A stretch of 42,275 nt of DNA from an uncultured Caulobacteraceae bacterium (GTDB taxonomy: Bacteria; Pseudomonadota; Alphaproteobacteria; Caulobacterales; Caulobacteraceae), in the NCBI GenBank assembly GCA_903923135.1, contig CAIXWN010000203.1:1-42275 (forward strand). Direction: 5' to 3'. A program made the position numbers and the translations under genes. Within the stretch, counting starts at the first letter, position 1. The number at the start of each line of letters is the position of its first letter. This document shows, one piece after another, positions 6,675-14,644 of the stretch. Under the pieces are notes generated by a model, which worked only from the letters and a program-made list of their open reading frames with translations, made no database searches and was not told where the DNA came from.

Positions 6675-7694
6675 ATGACGGCGCGGGTCTCGTTCCTCTG
6701 GCGTTCGGTGGCGCTGGTCGCCGCCGTCGCCCTGCTGTCCGCCGGGCCGGCCGACGCGCGGCGGGGCGGTAGTTTCGGCAGTCGCGGCCACCGCACCTAT
6801 GCGGCGCCGCGACCGACGTCGATTTCGCCGGGCTATACGGCGCCGGTCCAGCGATCGATGACGCCCAGGCCGGCCTATGGCGCGGCGCCGTCCTATGCGC
6901 CCGGCTACGTCCCGGGCAATCGGGGCGGCGGATTCGGCGGCATGGGCGGCTTTCTCAGCGGCGTGCTGGCCGGCGGGCTGATCGGCGGCCTGCTGGGTCA
7001 CCATGCCGGGTGGGGCGGCGGCGGATGGGGCGGCGGCTATGGCGGAGGCTACGCGGGCGGCGGCCTGCTCACCATCCTGGTGCAGCTGGCGATCCTCGCC
7101 GGCGTGGCCTTCCTCGCCGTGAGGGTGTTCCGCATGGTGACCGGCCGCCGCGGCGCGCCGTCAACCTTCGCGCCGGCGCCGGCGCAGGCTCCGACCTCAT
7201 CGTTTCCCGGCGGGGGCTTCGTGCCCGCGTCCTCCTATACGCCCTACGTCGCGCCGACCTACGGCGGCGCGCAGCCGGTGGAGCTCGAGTTTCCGGTCAC
7301 CGCGGCCGACGAGGCCGCCTTCGAGCGTCTGCTGGTCGAGATCCAGGACGCCTTCGGCCGCGAGGATTTCGCCGCCCTGCGCGAGCGCACGACGCCCGAA
7401 GTGATGTCCTACCTGGCCGAGGAGCTCAGCCAGAACTCCGTGGCCGGTGCGCGCAACGCGGTGAGCAACACGCGGCTGCTGCAGGCCGACATCTCCGAGG
7501 CCTGGCGCGAGGATCAGGCCGACTATGTCACCGCCGCCCTGCGATACGAGAGCATCGATGTGATGCGCGACCGCGCCACGGGCGCCGTCCGCAGCGGGGA
7601 CCCGACCCGCGCCACGCCGACCACCGAACTGTGGACCTTCGTCCGGCCCCCGGGCGGGGCGTGGAAGCTGTCCGCGATCCAGGAGACGTCGTGA
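6675..7694 (+). CDS. Tim44-like domain membrane protein
   Basis: A 339-aa protein. An N-terminal hydrophobic signal/anchor (SVALVAAVALLSAGPADA) is followed by an R/G/P/Y-rich low-complexity stretch to about residue 90, a glycine-rich membrane-proximal part (GGFLSGVLAGGLIGGLLG, then many GGG/GGY repeats), a transmembrane helix (LLTILVQLAILAGVAFLAV) and a C-terminal Tim44-like domain (roughly 200-335; begins VELEFPVTAADEAAFERLL). Bacterial Tim44-like proteins are membrane-anchored and of poorly known role. I chose the ATG at 6675, preceded by CGGAGA, because the signal sequence starts right after it. Confidence 0.85.
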   Translation: MTARVSFLWRSVALVAAVALLSAGPADARRGGSFGSRGHRTYAAPRPTSISPGYTAPVQRSMTPRPAYGAAPSYAPGYVPGNRGGGFGGMGGFLSGVLAGGLIGGLLGHHAGWGGGGWGGGYGGGYAGGGLLTILVQLAILAGVAFLAVRVFRMVTGRRGAPSTFAPAPAQAPTSSFPGGGFVPASSYTPYVAPTYGGAQPVELEFPVTAADEAAFERLLVEIQDAFGREDFAALRERTTPEVMSYLAEELSQNSVAGARNAVSNTRLLQADISEAWREDQADYVTAALRYESIDVMRDRATGAVRSGDPTRATPTTELWTFVRPPGGAWKLSAIQETS

Positions 7695-7823
7695 CGGGAG
7701 AATGGGCGCGCCCTCTGTCCCTACGATCCCCGCGCGCACCGGGCGGGAGCAGGCAGGGCTGGAACGCCGGTCGGCGCCCGGAGACTCTTTACCACCCATG
7801 ACGGCGCCGTTAACCACGGAGGG

Positions 7824-9035
7824 ATGACCGCCCGCGCCTCGCATCCGCCGATCTGGCTCCTCGGATTCGGCCTCTGGCCCCTGGGGGTGAACGGCGCGTT
7901 GATGCTGATCACCATGCCGCAGCTGCTGGCGGCCGAGCACGCCCCGCCCGGGCGCATCGCGGCCATCACCGCCCTGGCCCTGGCGCCGGGGTTCGTCAGC
8001 TTCCTGATGGCCCCGCTGCTCGACTGGCGCTTCTCCCGCCGGACCTGGGCGGTCGCCTTCACCCTGGTCACCGGGCTCGGCGCCGCGGCGGCCTTTCTCT
8101 TCGTCCGGCGGCTGGAGATCCTGGGGGTGTTCTTCTTCCTGTCCAATCTCGGCGCCTATCTGGTCTCGGCGGCCTGCGGCGGCTGGTTCGGCGAGCTGAT
8201 CGCTCCGGAGCGGCATCGCGCCCTCGGAGCCTGGTTCGCGGCGGTGAACATCGCCTCGGGCGGCCTGGTCGCGGCGGTCGCCATCCCGATCTTCCGGGGC
8301 CTCCCCGAGCCGGTCGGCGCGTTGCTGCTCGGCGGCGTCAGCCTGCTGGCCGTGCCCCTGTTCCTGGCCATTCCCTGTCCTCCGGCCGACGCCAGACTGG
8401 CGCGCGAGAGCGTCGTCGCCTTCGCCCGGGATGTGACGGGGGTGGTCCGCCGGCCGATCGTGCTGTGGACCCTGCTACTGTTCGTCTCGCCGGCGACGGC
8501 CTTCGCCCTGACAAACTCGCTGTCGGGCTTCGCCGGCGATTTCCATGTCGGCGAGGCCATGGCCGGCCTGATCGGCGGCGCCGGCGTGTGCCTGGCCGGC
8601 GTGGTGGGCAGCCTCCTGGCTCCGGGGCTGGGGGCCGGCCTTCGTCCGCGGGTGCTGTACCTGACGCTGGGTCTGCTGGGGGCGGGCTTCAGCGCCGCGT
8701 TGATCCTGGCGCCGCGGACGCCGGCGATGTTCGGCGTCGCCCTGCTGGGCGAGAACATCTTCCAGGCCGCCGCCTTCGCCGTCTCCAATCTGATTTCGCT
8801 GAACTCGCTGGGCGAGGACAATCCCCTGGCCGCCACGCAGTTCGGCCTGCTGTTCGCCTCCAGCGCCGTGCCGCTGTACTACATGCAGATCATCGACGGT
8901 GCGGCCTTCACCGCCCACGGTCTGAATGGCGGCCTGCTGGCCGACGCGGCCATGACGGCGGGCGCGTGCCTGGTGCTGGGGCTGATCCTGTGGGCCTTTC
9001 GCGGCGCCATGGCGCGGGCCGACGCGGCGGCCTAG
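7824..9035 (+). CDS. Major facilitator superfamily transporter (AmpG-like)
   Basis: A 403-aa integral inner-membrane protein with about 12 hydrophobic segments and the duplicated six-helix layout of MFS carriers. It starts WLLGFGLWPLGVNGALMLI and has the short loop LLDWRFSRRTWAVAF between helices 2 and 3. The sequence resembles PAT/AmpG-type members of Alphaproteobacteria. The transported solute cannot be inferred. The GGAGGG ribosome site almost touches the ATG (one base between), which is unusually tight, but no better downstream start exists. Confidence 0.83.
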   Translation: MTARASHPPIWLLGFGLWPLGVNGALMLITMPQLLAAEHAPPGRIAAITALALAPGFVSFLMAPLLDWRFSRRTWAVAFTLVTGLGAAAAFLFVRRLEILGVFFFLSNLGAYLVSAACGGWFGELIAPERHRALGAWFAAVNIASGGLVAAVAIPIFRGLPEPVGALLLGGVSLLAVPLFLAIPCPPADARLARESVVAFARDVTGVVRRPIVLWTLLLFVSPATAFALTNSLSGFAGDFHVGEAMAGLIGGAGVCLAGVVGSLLAPGLGAGLRPRVLYLTLGLLGAGFSAALILAPRTPAMFGVALLGENIFQAAAFAVSNLISLNSLGEDNPLAATQFGLLFASSAVPLYYMQIIDGAAFTAHGLNGGLLADAAMTAGACLVLGLILWAFRGAMARADAAA

Positions 9036-9063
9036 GGGGCGGTATCCGAGAGGGAGGCAGGCA

Positions 9064-9432
9064 ATGCGTGTGATGGTGCTGGTCAAGGCGACCGAGGACA
9101 GCGAGAAGGGCCATATGCCGACGGCCTGGGCCAGCGAGATGATGGCGGCCATGGGCCGCTTCAACGACGCCCTGCGCGAGGCCGGCGTGCTGATCATGGC
9201 CGAGGGTCTAAAGCCCACGTCGGAGGCCAAGCGCGTCGCCTTCGACGGCGAGGGCCGCACGGTCATCGACGGCCCCTTTGGCCCGGCCCGCGAGGTGGTG
9301 GCCGGCTTCTGGCTTTGGGAGGTCAAGGACATGGACGAGGCGGTCGCCTGGGCGAAGCGCTGCCCCAATCCCATGCCGGGGCCGAGCGAGATCGAGATCC
9401 GGCCGTTCTACGGCGCGGACGATCTGGCGTGA
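9064..9432 (+). CDS. YciI family (YCII-related/DGPF) protein
   Basis: A 122-aa single-domain protein of the YCII-related family with the characteristic RTVIDGPFGPAREVVAGFW segment and an ending EIEIRPFYGADDLA. These small alpha/beta-barrel proteins often sit beside sigma factors or sulfur/oxidative enzymes, but most lack a defined reaction. A GGAGG site lies 6 nt before the ATG. It follows the MFS gene by 28 bp and may share its transcript. Confidence 0.9.
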   Translation: MRVMVLVKATEDSEKGHMPTAWASEMMAAMGRFNDALREAGVLIMAEGLKPTSEAKRVAFDGEGRTVIDGPFGPAREVVAGFWLWEVKDMDEAVAWAKRCPNPMPGPSEIEIRPFYGADDLA

Positions 9433-9479
9433 CGGCCTGACGCCGGGGGCGATGGCCCCTCCGCGTTGCAAACCTGGCG

Positions 9480-9842
9480 TCACGTCGCCGGCAGGACGCA
9501 CCGCACCAGGGTCAGAACGATGCCGCCCGCATAGAGGCCCCCGAAAGTCACCTTGGTCCGCTTCGCCAGCCATAGCGGCAGGTAGATGTCGAAATTGTCG
9601 CGACGGTCGTCGGTATAGCGGGCGGCGATCGGGGTCAGTGGGCAGTGAAGTCCGTTGGCGACAAGGACGACCACCTCGACGGAGACGACACCGATCGAGA
9701 GCGCCGCGCATGCGAGGTTCCCGATCCAGGCAAACACCCAGATCGCGACGATCCAGGCGACGAAGAACCCCCAGACGATCGTGTGGCCGAGCTTGATCGT
9801 AGTCAGGATGAGGCCGGAAAACCTGGATGCGCCGGGCGCCAT
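9480..9842 (-). CDS. Small conserved integral membrane protein
   Basis: A 120-aa protein with three hydrophobic segments (about 22-45, 46-65 and 98-115). Between the second and third is a polar motif NGLHCPLTPIAARYTDDR followed by DNFDIYLPLWLA. I recognise this layout from short unnamed membrane proteins of Proteobacteria but no function is known to me. It is transcribed away from the neighbouring oxidoreductase gene and stands alone. Confidence 0.7.
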   Translation of the reverse strand: MAPGASRFSGLILTTIKLGHTIVWGFFVAWIVAIWVFAWIGNLACAALSIGVVSVEVVVLVANGLHCPLTPIAARYTDDRRDNFDIYLPLWLAKRTKVTFGGLYAGGIVLTLVRCVLPAT

Positions 9843-10044
9843 AAGGATCGCGCAAGCCCCTCGTGGACTCGGCCGTCGGCCGACTTGGGCTCAGTCCCTA
9901 CACCAACCGACAGGTCACAACCACGACGGGCCTGACCACGGTGGGTAAATCCCGAGGCTGGCCGGTTTGCGTCGCTGTCCGATAGTCTGCGGCGATCAAC
10001 CTCGGGCGTGCATCGTCGCGCGACCCCGTCCCCCTGGATGAACC

Positions 10045-11097
10045 ATGACCTGGCAGAACATCCGCATCTCCCGTTTCGGGGGCCCCGAGGTCCTGGAACT
10101 GTCCGCACAGACAGCCATCCCAGAGCCTGGTCCGGGCGAGGTCCGCATCAAGGTGCTCGCCGCGGGGACCGGTTTCACCGACAGTTTCATCCGTCGCGGC
10201 CGATATCCGGATTTCAAGGGCCCGCTGCCGTTTACGCCGGGCTACGAGCTCGTCGGCGTCGTCGAGAAGACTGGCGTCGGCGTGAGCGCGCTTCGCGTCG
10301 GTGAGGTGGTGGCGGACCTCTGCGTCGTCGGCGGCTATGCGCAGTATGCGATCCGACCCGCGGCTTTCCTCGTGCCGGTTCCCGCGGGCCTTGATCCGGC
10401 CGAAGCGGTCTGCATCCCGCTGGCCTATCTCACGGCGTTCCAGATGCTGACCCGCGTCTGCCACCTGCCGCGGGGCGCGACGGTTCTGGTGATCGGCGCG
10501 TCAGGCAGCGTCGGCACAGCGTTCCTCGACCTTGCCCGTCATCTGGGTCTGAAGGCGATCGGCACGTGTTCGGCCAGGAACATGTCGGCGGTGGAAGGCT
10601 TCGGCGCCAAGGCGGTCGACTACCGGTCCGGCGACTTTGCCGCGGCCGTGCGGCGTCTGACTAAAGAGGGAACAGGCGGCGGCGGTGTCGACGCCGCTTT
10701 CGACGCCATCGGCGGCGGGCATTTTTCGCGCGCCTTCGCCTGTCTCGCGCCCGGCGGGCGGCTGGTCGGCTATGGCTCGCAAACCATGGCCGTTGGCGGG
10801 GAGGGCCTGGTGTCGGCTGCCCTCGGGCTGCTCCGGCTCAAACTGTGGGACGTGTTCAGCGCGCTGTTCGGCGGCCGTCACGCGGCCTGGTACAGCATCA
10901 CCGATCGCCGCCGGACCCACCCGGACGAGTTCAAGGCCGACATGGCGACACTGTTCGGCATGCTGCTGGGCGGCGGGATCCACCCTGTCGTCATTGACCG
11001 CCTGCCGCTCTCCGCCGCGCCTGATGTCCACAGGCGCATCGACGCCGGCGGGCTCGGCGGCAAGATTGTCCTGATACCCTGGGCCAGGCAAACTTGA
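10045..11097 (+). CDS. Quinone oxidoreductase-like medium-chain dehydrogenase
   Basis: A 350-aa MDR-superfamily enzyme: an N-terminal GroES-like domain (ISRFGGPEVLEL start; GEVRIKVLAAGTGFTDSFIRRG) and an NADPH-binding Rossmann domain whose loop reads VLVIGASGSVGTAFLDLA. The catalytic zinc Cys/His residues of alcohol dehydrogenases are not evident, which fits the zinc-free quinone oxidoreductase branch. It probably reduces quinones or enones with NADPH. Its stop overlaps a fragment of a D-Ala-D-Ala dipeptidase gene with no spacer, suggesting a deletion joined the two. Confidence 0.86.
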   Translation: MTWQNIRISRFGGPEVLELSAQTAIPEPGPGEVRIKVLAAGTGFTDSFIRRGRYPDFKGPLPFTPGYELVGVVEKTGVGVSALRVGEVVADLCVVGGYAQYAIRPAAFLVPVPAGLDPAEAVCIPLAYLTAFQMLTRVCHLPRGATVLVIGASGSVGTAFLDLARHLGLKAIGTCSARNMSAVEGFGAKAVDYRSGDFAAAVRRLTKEGTGGGGVDAAFDAIGGGHFSRAFACLAPGGRLVGYGSQTMAVGGEGLVSAALGLLRLKLWDVFSALFGGRHAAWYSITDRRRTHPDEFKADMATLFGMLLGGGIHPVVIDRLPLSAAPDVHRRIDAGGLGGKIVLIPWARQT

Positions 11098-11456
11098 ACG
11101 TTCAGGCTCGGATCGGGCTAGCAGGTGGTCGGCGCGCCGGGCAGGACTATGTGGCCGAACCCGACAGGGGCTCGATTCACAACTTCGGCCTCGCCGTCGA
11201 CCTCACCCTGCTCGACGCGCACGGGCAGACGCTCGACATGGGGACCGGCTTCGATGACTTCGCCGACGCGGCCCGCACCGACCGGGAGCCCGCGCTGGTG
11301 GCCTCCGGTCGGCTCACCCGCGCCGAGGCGGCCAACCGCCTGATCCTGCGCGAGGTCATGACCCGCGCCGGATTCCACACCATCGACGAGGAGTGGTGGC
11401 ACTTCGACGCCCTGCCGGTGGCCGAGGTGAAGGCGCGCTACAGCAGTGTCGAATAG
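11098..11456 (+). pseudogene. C-terminal remnant of a VanX/DdpX-type D-Ala-D-Ala dipeptidase
   Basis: The frame encodes only the C-terminal half of a peptidase family M15D enzyme. It has the zinc motif SIHNFGLAVDLTLLD (SxHxxGxAxD), LDMGTGFDDF, and the catalytic/zinc segment EEWWHFDAL. Full-length VanX-type enzymes are about 200 residues; here the N-terminal half is missing and the frame abuts the stop of the upstream oxidoreductase gene. The only start is a TTG inside that gene's last codons (11094). I read it as a truncated gene created by a deletion. Zinc ligands survive, but a folded enzyme is unlikely. Confidence 0.72.
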
Positions 11457-11478
11457 TCGGCCGGGCGCCCCGGCGGCG

Positions 11479-11799
11479 TCACTGCGGCCGGTCGTCCCGG
11501 CCGGCCTGCAGGGCGTCGAGCCGCTTCAGCGCCGCGATGACGTCCTGCCAGGGGACAGGCTCGACCGTGCCCAGCAGCCAGCGAAGGCGGGGCTCGTCCT
11601 GCACCGCCGAAGCGTCCGAGGCCCAGGAGGAGAGGATTTCGCGCTTCTCGCGGAACGTCAGGTGAGGGTCCCTGACCACATCCTCCGGGTTCTGGAAGCC
11701 GACCGCGGGGCGAACGCCGCGTTCGAGGGCGGTCCGGATCGTGCAGGGCGCGTCGATGCCCTGCCGGGCGAAGATCTGTGGGGTTGTCGCCAGTCGCAT
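11479..11799 (-). CDS. Small hypothetical protein downstream of hsp20
   Basis: A 106-aa soluble protein that I do not recognise by name. Its middle contains FQNPEDVVRDPHLTFREKREILSSWASDASAV (positions about 35-66) and it ends in an amphipathic helix VIAALKRLDAL. Similar short proteins lie near hsp20 genes in Alphaproteobacteria (recollection, not searched). The ATG is 11 bp after the hsp20 stop, so it is probably the second gene of the heat-shock unit. Confidence 0.65.
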   Translation of the reverse strand: MRLATTPQIFARQGIDAPCTIRTALERGVRPAVGFQNPEDVVRDPHLTFREKREILSSWASDASAVQDEPRLRWLLGTVEPVPWQDVIAALKRLDALQAGRDDRPQ

Positions 11800-11810
11800 C
11801 GTCGCCGTCC

Positions 11811-12257
11811 CTAGGCGCTCAGGGCCTCCGGCGCGCCGCCGCGGATGGCGATGCGCCGGGGCTTCCGGGTTTCGGGGACCTCCCAGGCCAGATCGATCGA
11901 CAGCAGGCCGTCCTCATAGGCGGCCGACCTGACCACCACATGGTCGGCCAGTTCGAAGGTCCGCTCGAAGTCGCCGCCGGCGATCCCGTGATAGAGGTAG
12001 CTGTGCTCAGCCCCGTCCGCCGCCTTGCGGCCGGCGACGATCAGGCGGTTCGGCTGCGCCGTGATCTCGAGCTCATCGACGCCGAAGCCGGCCGCGGCGA
12101 GGGTGATGCGGTAGCCGTCTTCGCCGGCCTTTTCGATGTCATAGGGTGGCTGACCGCGGTCGGCCCCGCGCCGCAGCGCGTTGTCGACGAGGTCCGCCAT
12201 GTGGTCGACGCCGATCATCGACCGGTAGAGGGGGGAGAAGTCATAGGCCGTTCTCAT
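11811..12257 (-). CDS. Hsp20-family small heat-shock protein (IbpA-like)
   Basis: A 148-aa small heat-shock chaperone that holds unfolding proteins in the cytoplasm. N-terminal RTAYDFSPLYRSMIGVD is typical of class A alphaproteobacterial sHSPs. It is followed by an alpha-crystallin domain (about 35-130: PPYDIEKAGEDGYRITLAAAG through the beta-strand IDLAWEVPE) and a short tail with the RRIAI (IxI-like) anchor. I chose the second of two ATGs (12257) because GAGGAG (12269-12264) lies 6 nt upstream of it. The 5' leader folds into three hairpins, the last hiding this site in a ROSE-like element. Confidence 0.9.
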   Translation of the reverse strand: MRTAYDFSPLYRSMIGVDHMADLVDNALRRGADRGQPPYDIEKAGEDGYRITLAAAGFGVDELEITAQPNRLIVAGRKAADGAEHSYLYHGIAGGDFERTFELADHVVVRSAAYEDGLLSIDLAWEVPETRKPRRIAIRGGAPEALSA

Positions 12258-12350
12258 TTCCATCTCCTCGGAGTGAGCAAGTTGGACCGGAAGGGCGCCC
12301 GGAAGCGCGGGCGTCTCCCTGACCGCCGGGCCCGCGTGGCGTCCGGCGGA
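12258..12350 (-). promoter_or_regulatory. ROSE-like RNA thermometer in hsp20 5' leader
   Basis: Read on the minus strand, the leader contains a 7-bp stem CCGCCGG/CCGGCGG (12349-12343 with 12329-12323), a 6-bp stem CGCCCG/CGGGCG (12313-12308 with 12301-12296), and a last hairpin. In that hairpin CUUGCUC (12281-12275) pairs with the ribosome site GAGGAG (12269-12264) across a 5-nt loop, leaving one unpaired G. UUGCU facing the Shine-Dalgarno with an irregular G is the hallmark of ROSE elements (conserved UYGCU), which melt on heating and release translation of small heat-shock genes. Folding was done by eye. Confidence 0.6.
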
Positions 12351-12355
12351 GGAAA

Positions 12356-12384
12356 AAATTAGGAAGCGCCGACACCGGATCAAG
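12356..12384 (-). promoter_or_regulatory. Candidate sigma-32 promoter of hsp20
   Basis: On the minus strand CTTGAT (12384-12379) and CCTAATTT (12363-12356) lie 15 nt apart. They resemble the heat-shock consensus CTTGAAA and CCCCATNT. Transcription would begin near 12350, exactly where the first leader hairpin starts. Together with the ROSE-like leader this gives two layers of heat control. Confidence 0.4.
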
Positions 12385-12471
12385 GCCTGTGCTTGCGGTT
12401 TTTTCCGTTCTTCCTACCTCGGTCGCTGGCGGGCCTGACGCGGTCCGTGGGTTTGCGCAGCCAGGTGCGGG

Positions 12472-13107
12472 ATGAGCCTTCCACCGAACCTTCTCTCGGC
12501 TTTCGCCACGGTCTTCGTGACGATCGGACCGATCGAGACCGCCGTCGTCTTCGCCGCCCTGACGGCCGGCGCGCACCGGCCCGAACGCAGGAGCCTGGCC
12601 GCCCGGTCGGTGGCCATCGCCGGGATGGTCCTGCTGCTCTTCGCCCTGGGCGGCGGCGTCGTGCTGTCGTGGCTGCGCGTGTCGCTGCCCGCCTTCCGGG
12701 TGGCGGGCGGCGTGCTGCTGTTCCTTCAGTCGCTGACCCTGACGTTCTCGAGTCCCGGCCTCTCATCGATCAACGCCAGCGAGACCCGGGCCGCGCAGCA
12801 GGCGGGCGACATCGCCGTCTTTCCCCTGGCGTTTCCGCTGATCGCCGGTCCCGGCAGCCTCGCGGCCGTCGTGCTGGTCATGGGGCGGACCGAAGGCTGG
12901 CTCGAGCGGTCGGCGGTCATCGCCATGGTCGCCGCCTGTCTGGTCGCCACCTATCTCGCCATGCTCGCCTCCGAGCCGCTGGTGCGGCGCCTGGGCCAGA
13001 CGGGCGCCGATGTCGTCGGGCGGATTTCCGGCGTGCTGCTCGCGGGCCTGGCGGTGCAGTTCATCTTCGACGGCGTCCGGCAGGCGGCGCTTTTCGCGCC
13101 GCACTGA
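12472..13107 (+). CDS. MarC family integral membrane protein
   Basis: A 211-aa inner-membrane protein with about six hydrophobic segments, matching the UPF0056/MarC family in length. Family marks include an N-terminal VFVTIGPIETAVVFAALT, the mid-protein DIAVFPLAFPLIAGPGSLAAVV, and a final helix ending FIFDGVRQA. MarC was once linked to multiple antibiotic resistance but this was not upheld; the role is unknown. No strong ribosome site precedes the ATG. It is divergent from hsp20 and convergent with the tetR gene. Confidence 0.9.
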   Translation: MSLPPNLLSAFATVFVTIGPIETAVVFAALTAGAHRPERRSLAARSVAIAGMVLLLFALGGGVVLSWLRVSLPAFRVAGGVLLFLQSLTLTFSSPGLSSINASETRAAQQAGDIAVFPLAFPLIAGPGSLAAVVLVMGRTEGWLERSAVIAMVAACLVATYLAMLASEPLVRRLGQTGADVVGRISGVLLAGLAVQFIFDGVRQAALFAPH

Positions 13108-13122
13108 TCCGGTCGCTGCTGA

Positions 13123-13746
13123 TCATCGGCGAGGCGCCGCGGGCGCCAGCCCCCTGAGGAATATCCGCGTCACCCTCCGGGCATGGTCGGCGATCATGGC
13201 GTCGGTGAGCTCGTCGAGCAGGCCGGCCGCCAGCCGCAGGCTCCACTCGCCCTGGGCCATGGCCACGAACAGCGAGACGATCTCGAACGGGTCGTCGTCG
13301 AAGGCGATCTCGCCGCGGTCGCGGCACTGCAGGATATAGCCGACGAATCGCCGGCGTTCGTCGGCGATAGTCGCACCCACCATCCGCAGAAGCCGGTCGC
13401 CGGCCTCGCCCGGGCCGATGGCCTGGCTGAGCGGAGCGATGGCCAGCATGAAGCGGATGACGTCCTCGGCGATCACCGGCAGCACGTGGGCGGCGGAGGG
13501 GTCGGTCCCGGCGGCGGCGCTGACCCGGCTGGTCATGCCCTCCAGGCGGGCGGCGAACACCGCGCCGAGCAGGGCCTCCTTGTTGCTGAACCAGGCGTAG
13601 AGGGTCTCCTTCGACGCCCGCGCCCGGCGGGCGATCGCCTCCATGCTGGCGCCCGCATAGCCGCGGGTGGTGAATTCCTGGAAGGCCGCCTCGAGAATCT
13701 CGCGACGGCGTTCGGCCTTGGCGGGGAGGGCGGACGGGGACGTCAT
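13123..13746 (-). CDS. TetR/AcrR-family transcriptional regulator
   Basis: A 207-aa repressor. The N-terminal TetR domain runs RREILEAAFQEFTTRGYAG, then SMEAIARRARASKETLYAWF and SNKEALLGAVF (about 12-60). The rest is a helical ligand-binding domain of the AefR-like C-terminal type. I chose the ATG at 13746 because the conserved helix starts shortly after it; longer frames run into the divergent gene. The 121-bp divergent spacer holds a 20-bp palindrome (13818-13837), so it very likely represses itself and the SDR/VC0807 operon. Confidence 0.9.
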   Translation of the reverse strand: MTSPSALPAKAERRREILEAAFQEFTTRGYAGASMEAIARRARASKETLYAWFSNKEALLGAVFAARLEGMTSRVSAAAGTDPSAAHVLPVIAEDVIRFMLAIAPLSQAIGPGEAGDRLLRMVGATIADERRRFVGYILQCRDRGEIAFDDDPFEIVSLFVAMAQGEWSLRLAAGLLDELTDAMIADHARRVTRIFLRGLAPAAPRR

Positions 13747-13817
13747 CGGATCCTGTCTGGCGTTGGTCGGGGGCGCTGTCGAGATCCCTTGCCTAGGCCG
13801 GAATGTCGGTCTATGCA

Positions 13818-13845
13818 ACCGTACCGAACGGTACGGTACGTTCGG
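13818..13845. promoter_or_regulatory. Interleaved palindromic operator (TetR-type)
   Basis: ACCGTACCG (13818-13826) and CGGTACGGT (13829-13837) form a 20-bp palindrome around central AA. A second inverted repeat CCGAACG/CGTTCGG (13824-13830 with 13839-13845) is interleaved with it. It lies between the divergent tetR and SDR genes, as expected for a TetR-family operator. The overlapping dyads suggest binding of two dimers. Confidence 0.7.
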
Positions 13846-13867
13846 ATTGCAGGCCGGAGCCGCCATC

Positions 13868-14644
13868 ATGCCGCGAACCACCGTCGTCACTGGCGCCGCC
13901 TCCGGCATCGGCGCGGCCACGGCCGAGCTGCTGCGGCGACGCGGCGAGCGGGTGATCGGCTGCGACCTGCGCGGCGCGGAGGTGTCCGGCGATCTGGCCA
14001 CCTCGGCGGGGCGCGCGGCGGTGGTGGACGGGGTGACACGGCTCTCCGGCGGTCGGATCGACGCCATCGTCGCCAACGCCGGCGGCGGGCCGCCCGAAAC
14101 CCTGCTGGCCCTGAACGTCTTCGGCGCGGTGGCGACGCTGGAGGGGCTGCGACCGCTGCTGGCGGGATCGCCGGCGCCGCGGGCGGTGGCGGTCTCGTCG
14201 GTCAGCTCCCTGGGGCCGGTGGATGAACGGCTCGTCGAGGCCTGCCTCGCCCAGGACGAGGCCGCGGCGATCGCCGCCGGCGCGGCGGCGCTGGCGGCGG
14301 GCCGGCCAGCGCTGGAGCTCTACGGCGCCGCCAAGCAGGCGCTCAACATTTGGTGCCGGCGGCAGGCGGCCCAGCCGCTGTGGGCCGGCGCCGGCATCCC
14401 CCTGAATGTGCTGGCTCCTGGGGTGATCGACACGCCGGCCGCCGCCTGGATCCTCTCCGACCCCGGGACGCGGGCGCAGATGGAGCGCATGGCGCCGCTG
14501 CGGGGGGCCCATCCCGGACGGCCAGAGCAGATGGCCGCGGCCATCGCCTGGTGCGCCGGAGCGGAGAACGCCCTGATGACCGGGCAGGTGCTGTACGTCG
14601 ACGGCGGCCTGGAGTGCCTTGCGCGCGGGGAGCGGGCGTGGTGA
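13868..14644 (+). CDS. Short-chain dehydrogenase/reductase
   Basis: A 258-aa SDR oxidoreductase with a short substrate-binding region. Cofactor loop TGAASGIGAATAELL at the N-terminus, NAG motif (VANAGGG), catalytic Ser in VSSVSSLG, and catalytic YGAAK (Y..xxK) are all present. The C-terminal GQVLYVDGGLE is typical. The D in GCDLRG after strand 2 favours NAD(H). It resembles 3-alpha-hydroxysteroid dehydrogenase-like SDRs in Sphingomonadales/Caulobacterales, but the substrate is not determinable. It is divergent from a TetR regulator with a shared operator, and its stop overlaps the GTG of the next gene by 4 bp. Confidence 0.9.
   Translation: MPRTTVVTGAASGIGAATAELLRRRGERVIGCDLRGAEVSGDLATSAGRAAVVDGVTRLSGGRIDAIVANAGGGPPETLLALNVFGAVATLEGLRPLLAGSPAPRAVAVSSVSSLGPVDERLVEACLAQDEAAAIAAGAAALAAGRPALELYGAAKQALNIWCRRQAAQPLWAGAGIPLNVLAPGVIDTPAAAWILSDPGTRAQMERMAPLRGAHPGRPEQMAAAIAWCAGAENALMTGQVLYVDGGLECLARGERAW

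Noticed and set aside
8475-9374. 299-codon minus-strand frame opposite the MFS and YciI genes
   Set aside because: Shadow frame of high-GC coding DNA; Q/G/R-rich and spanning two real genes.
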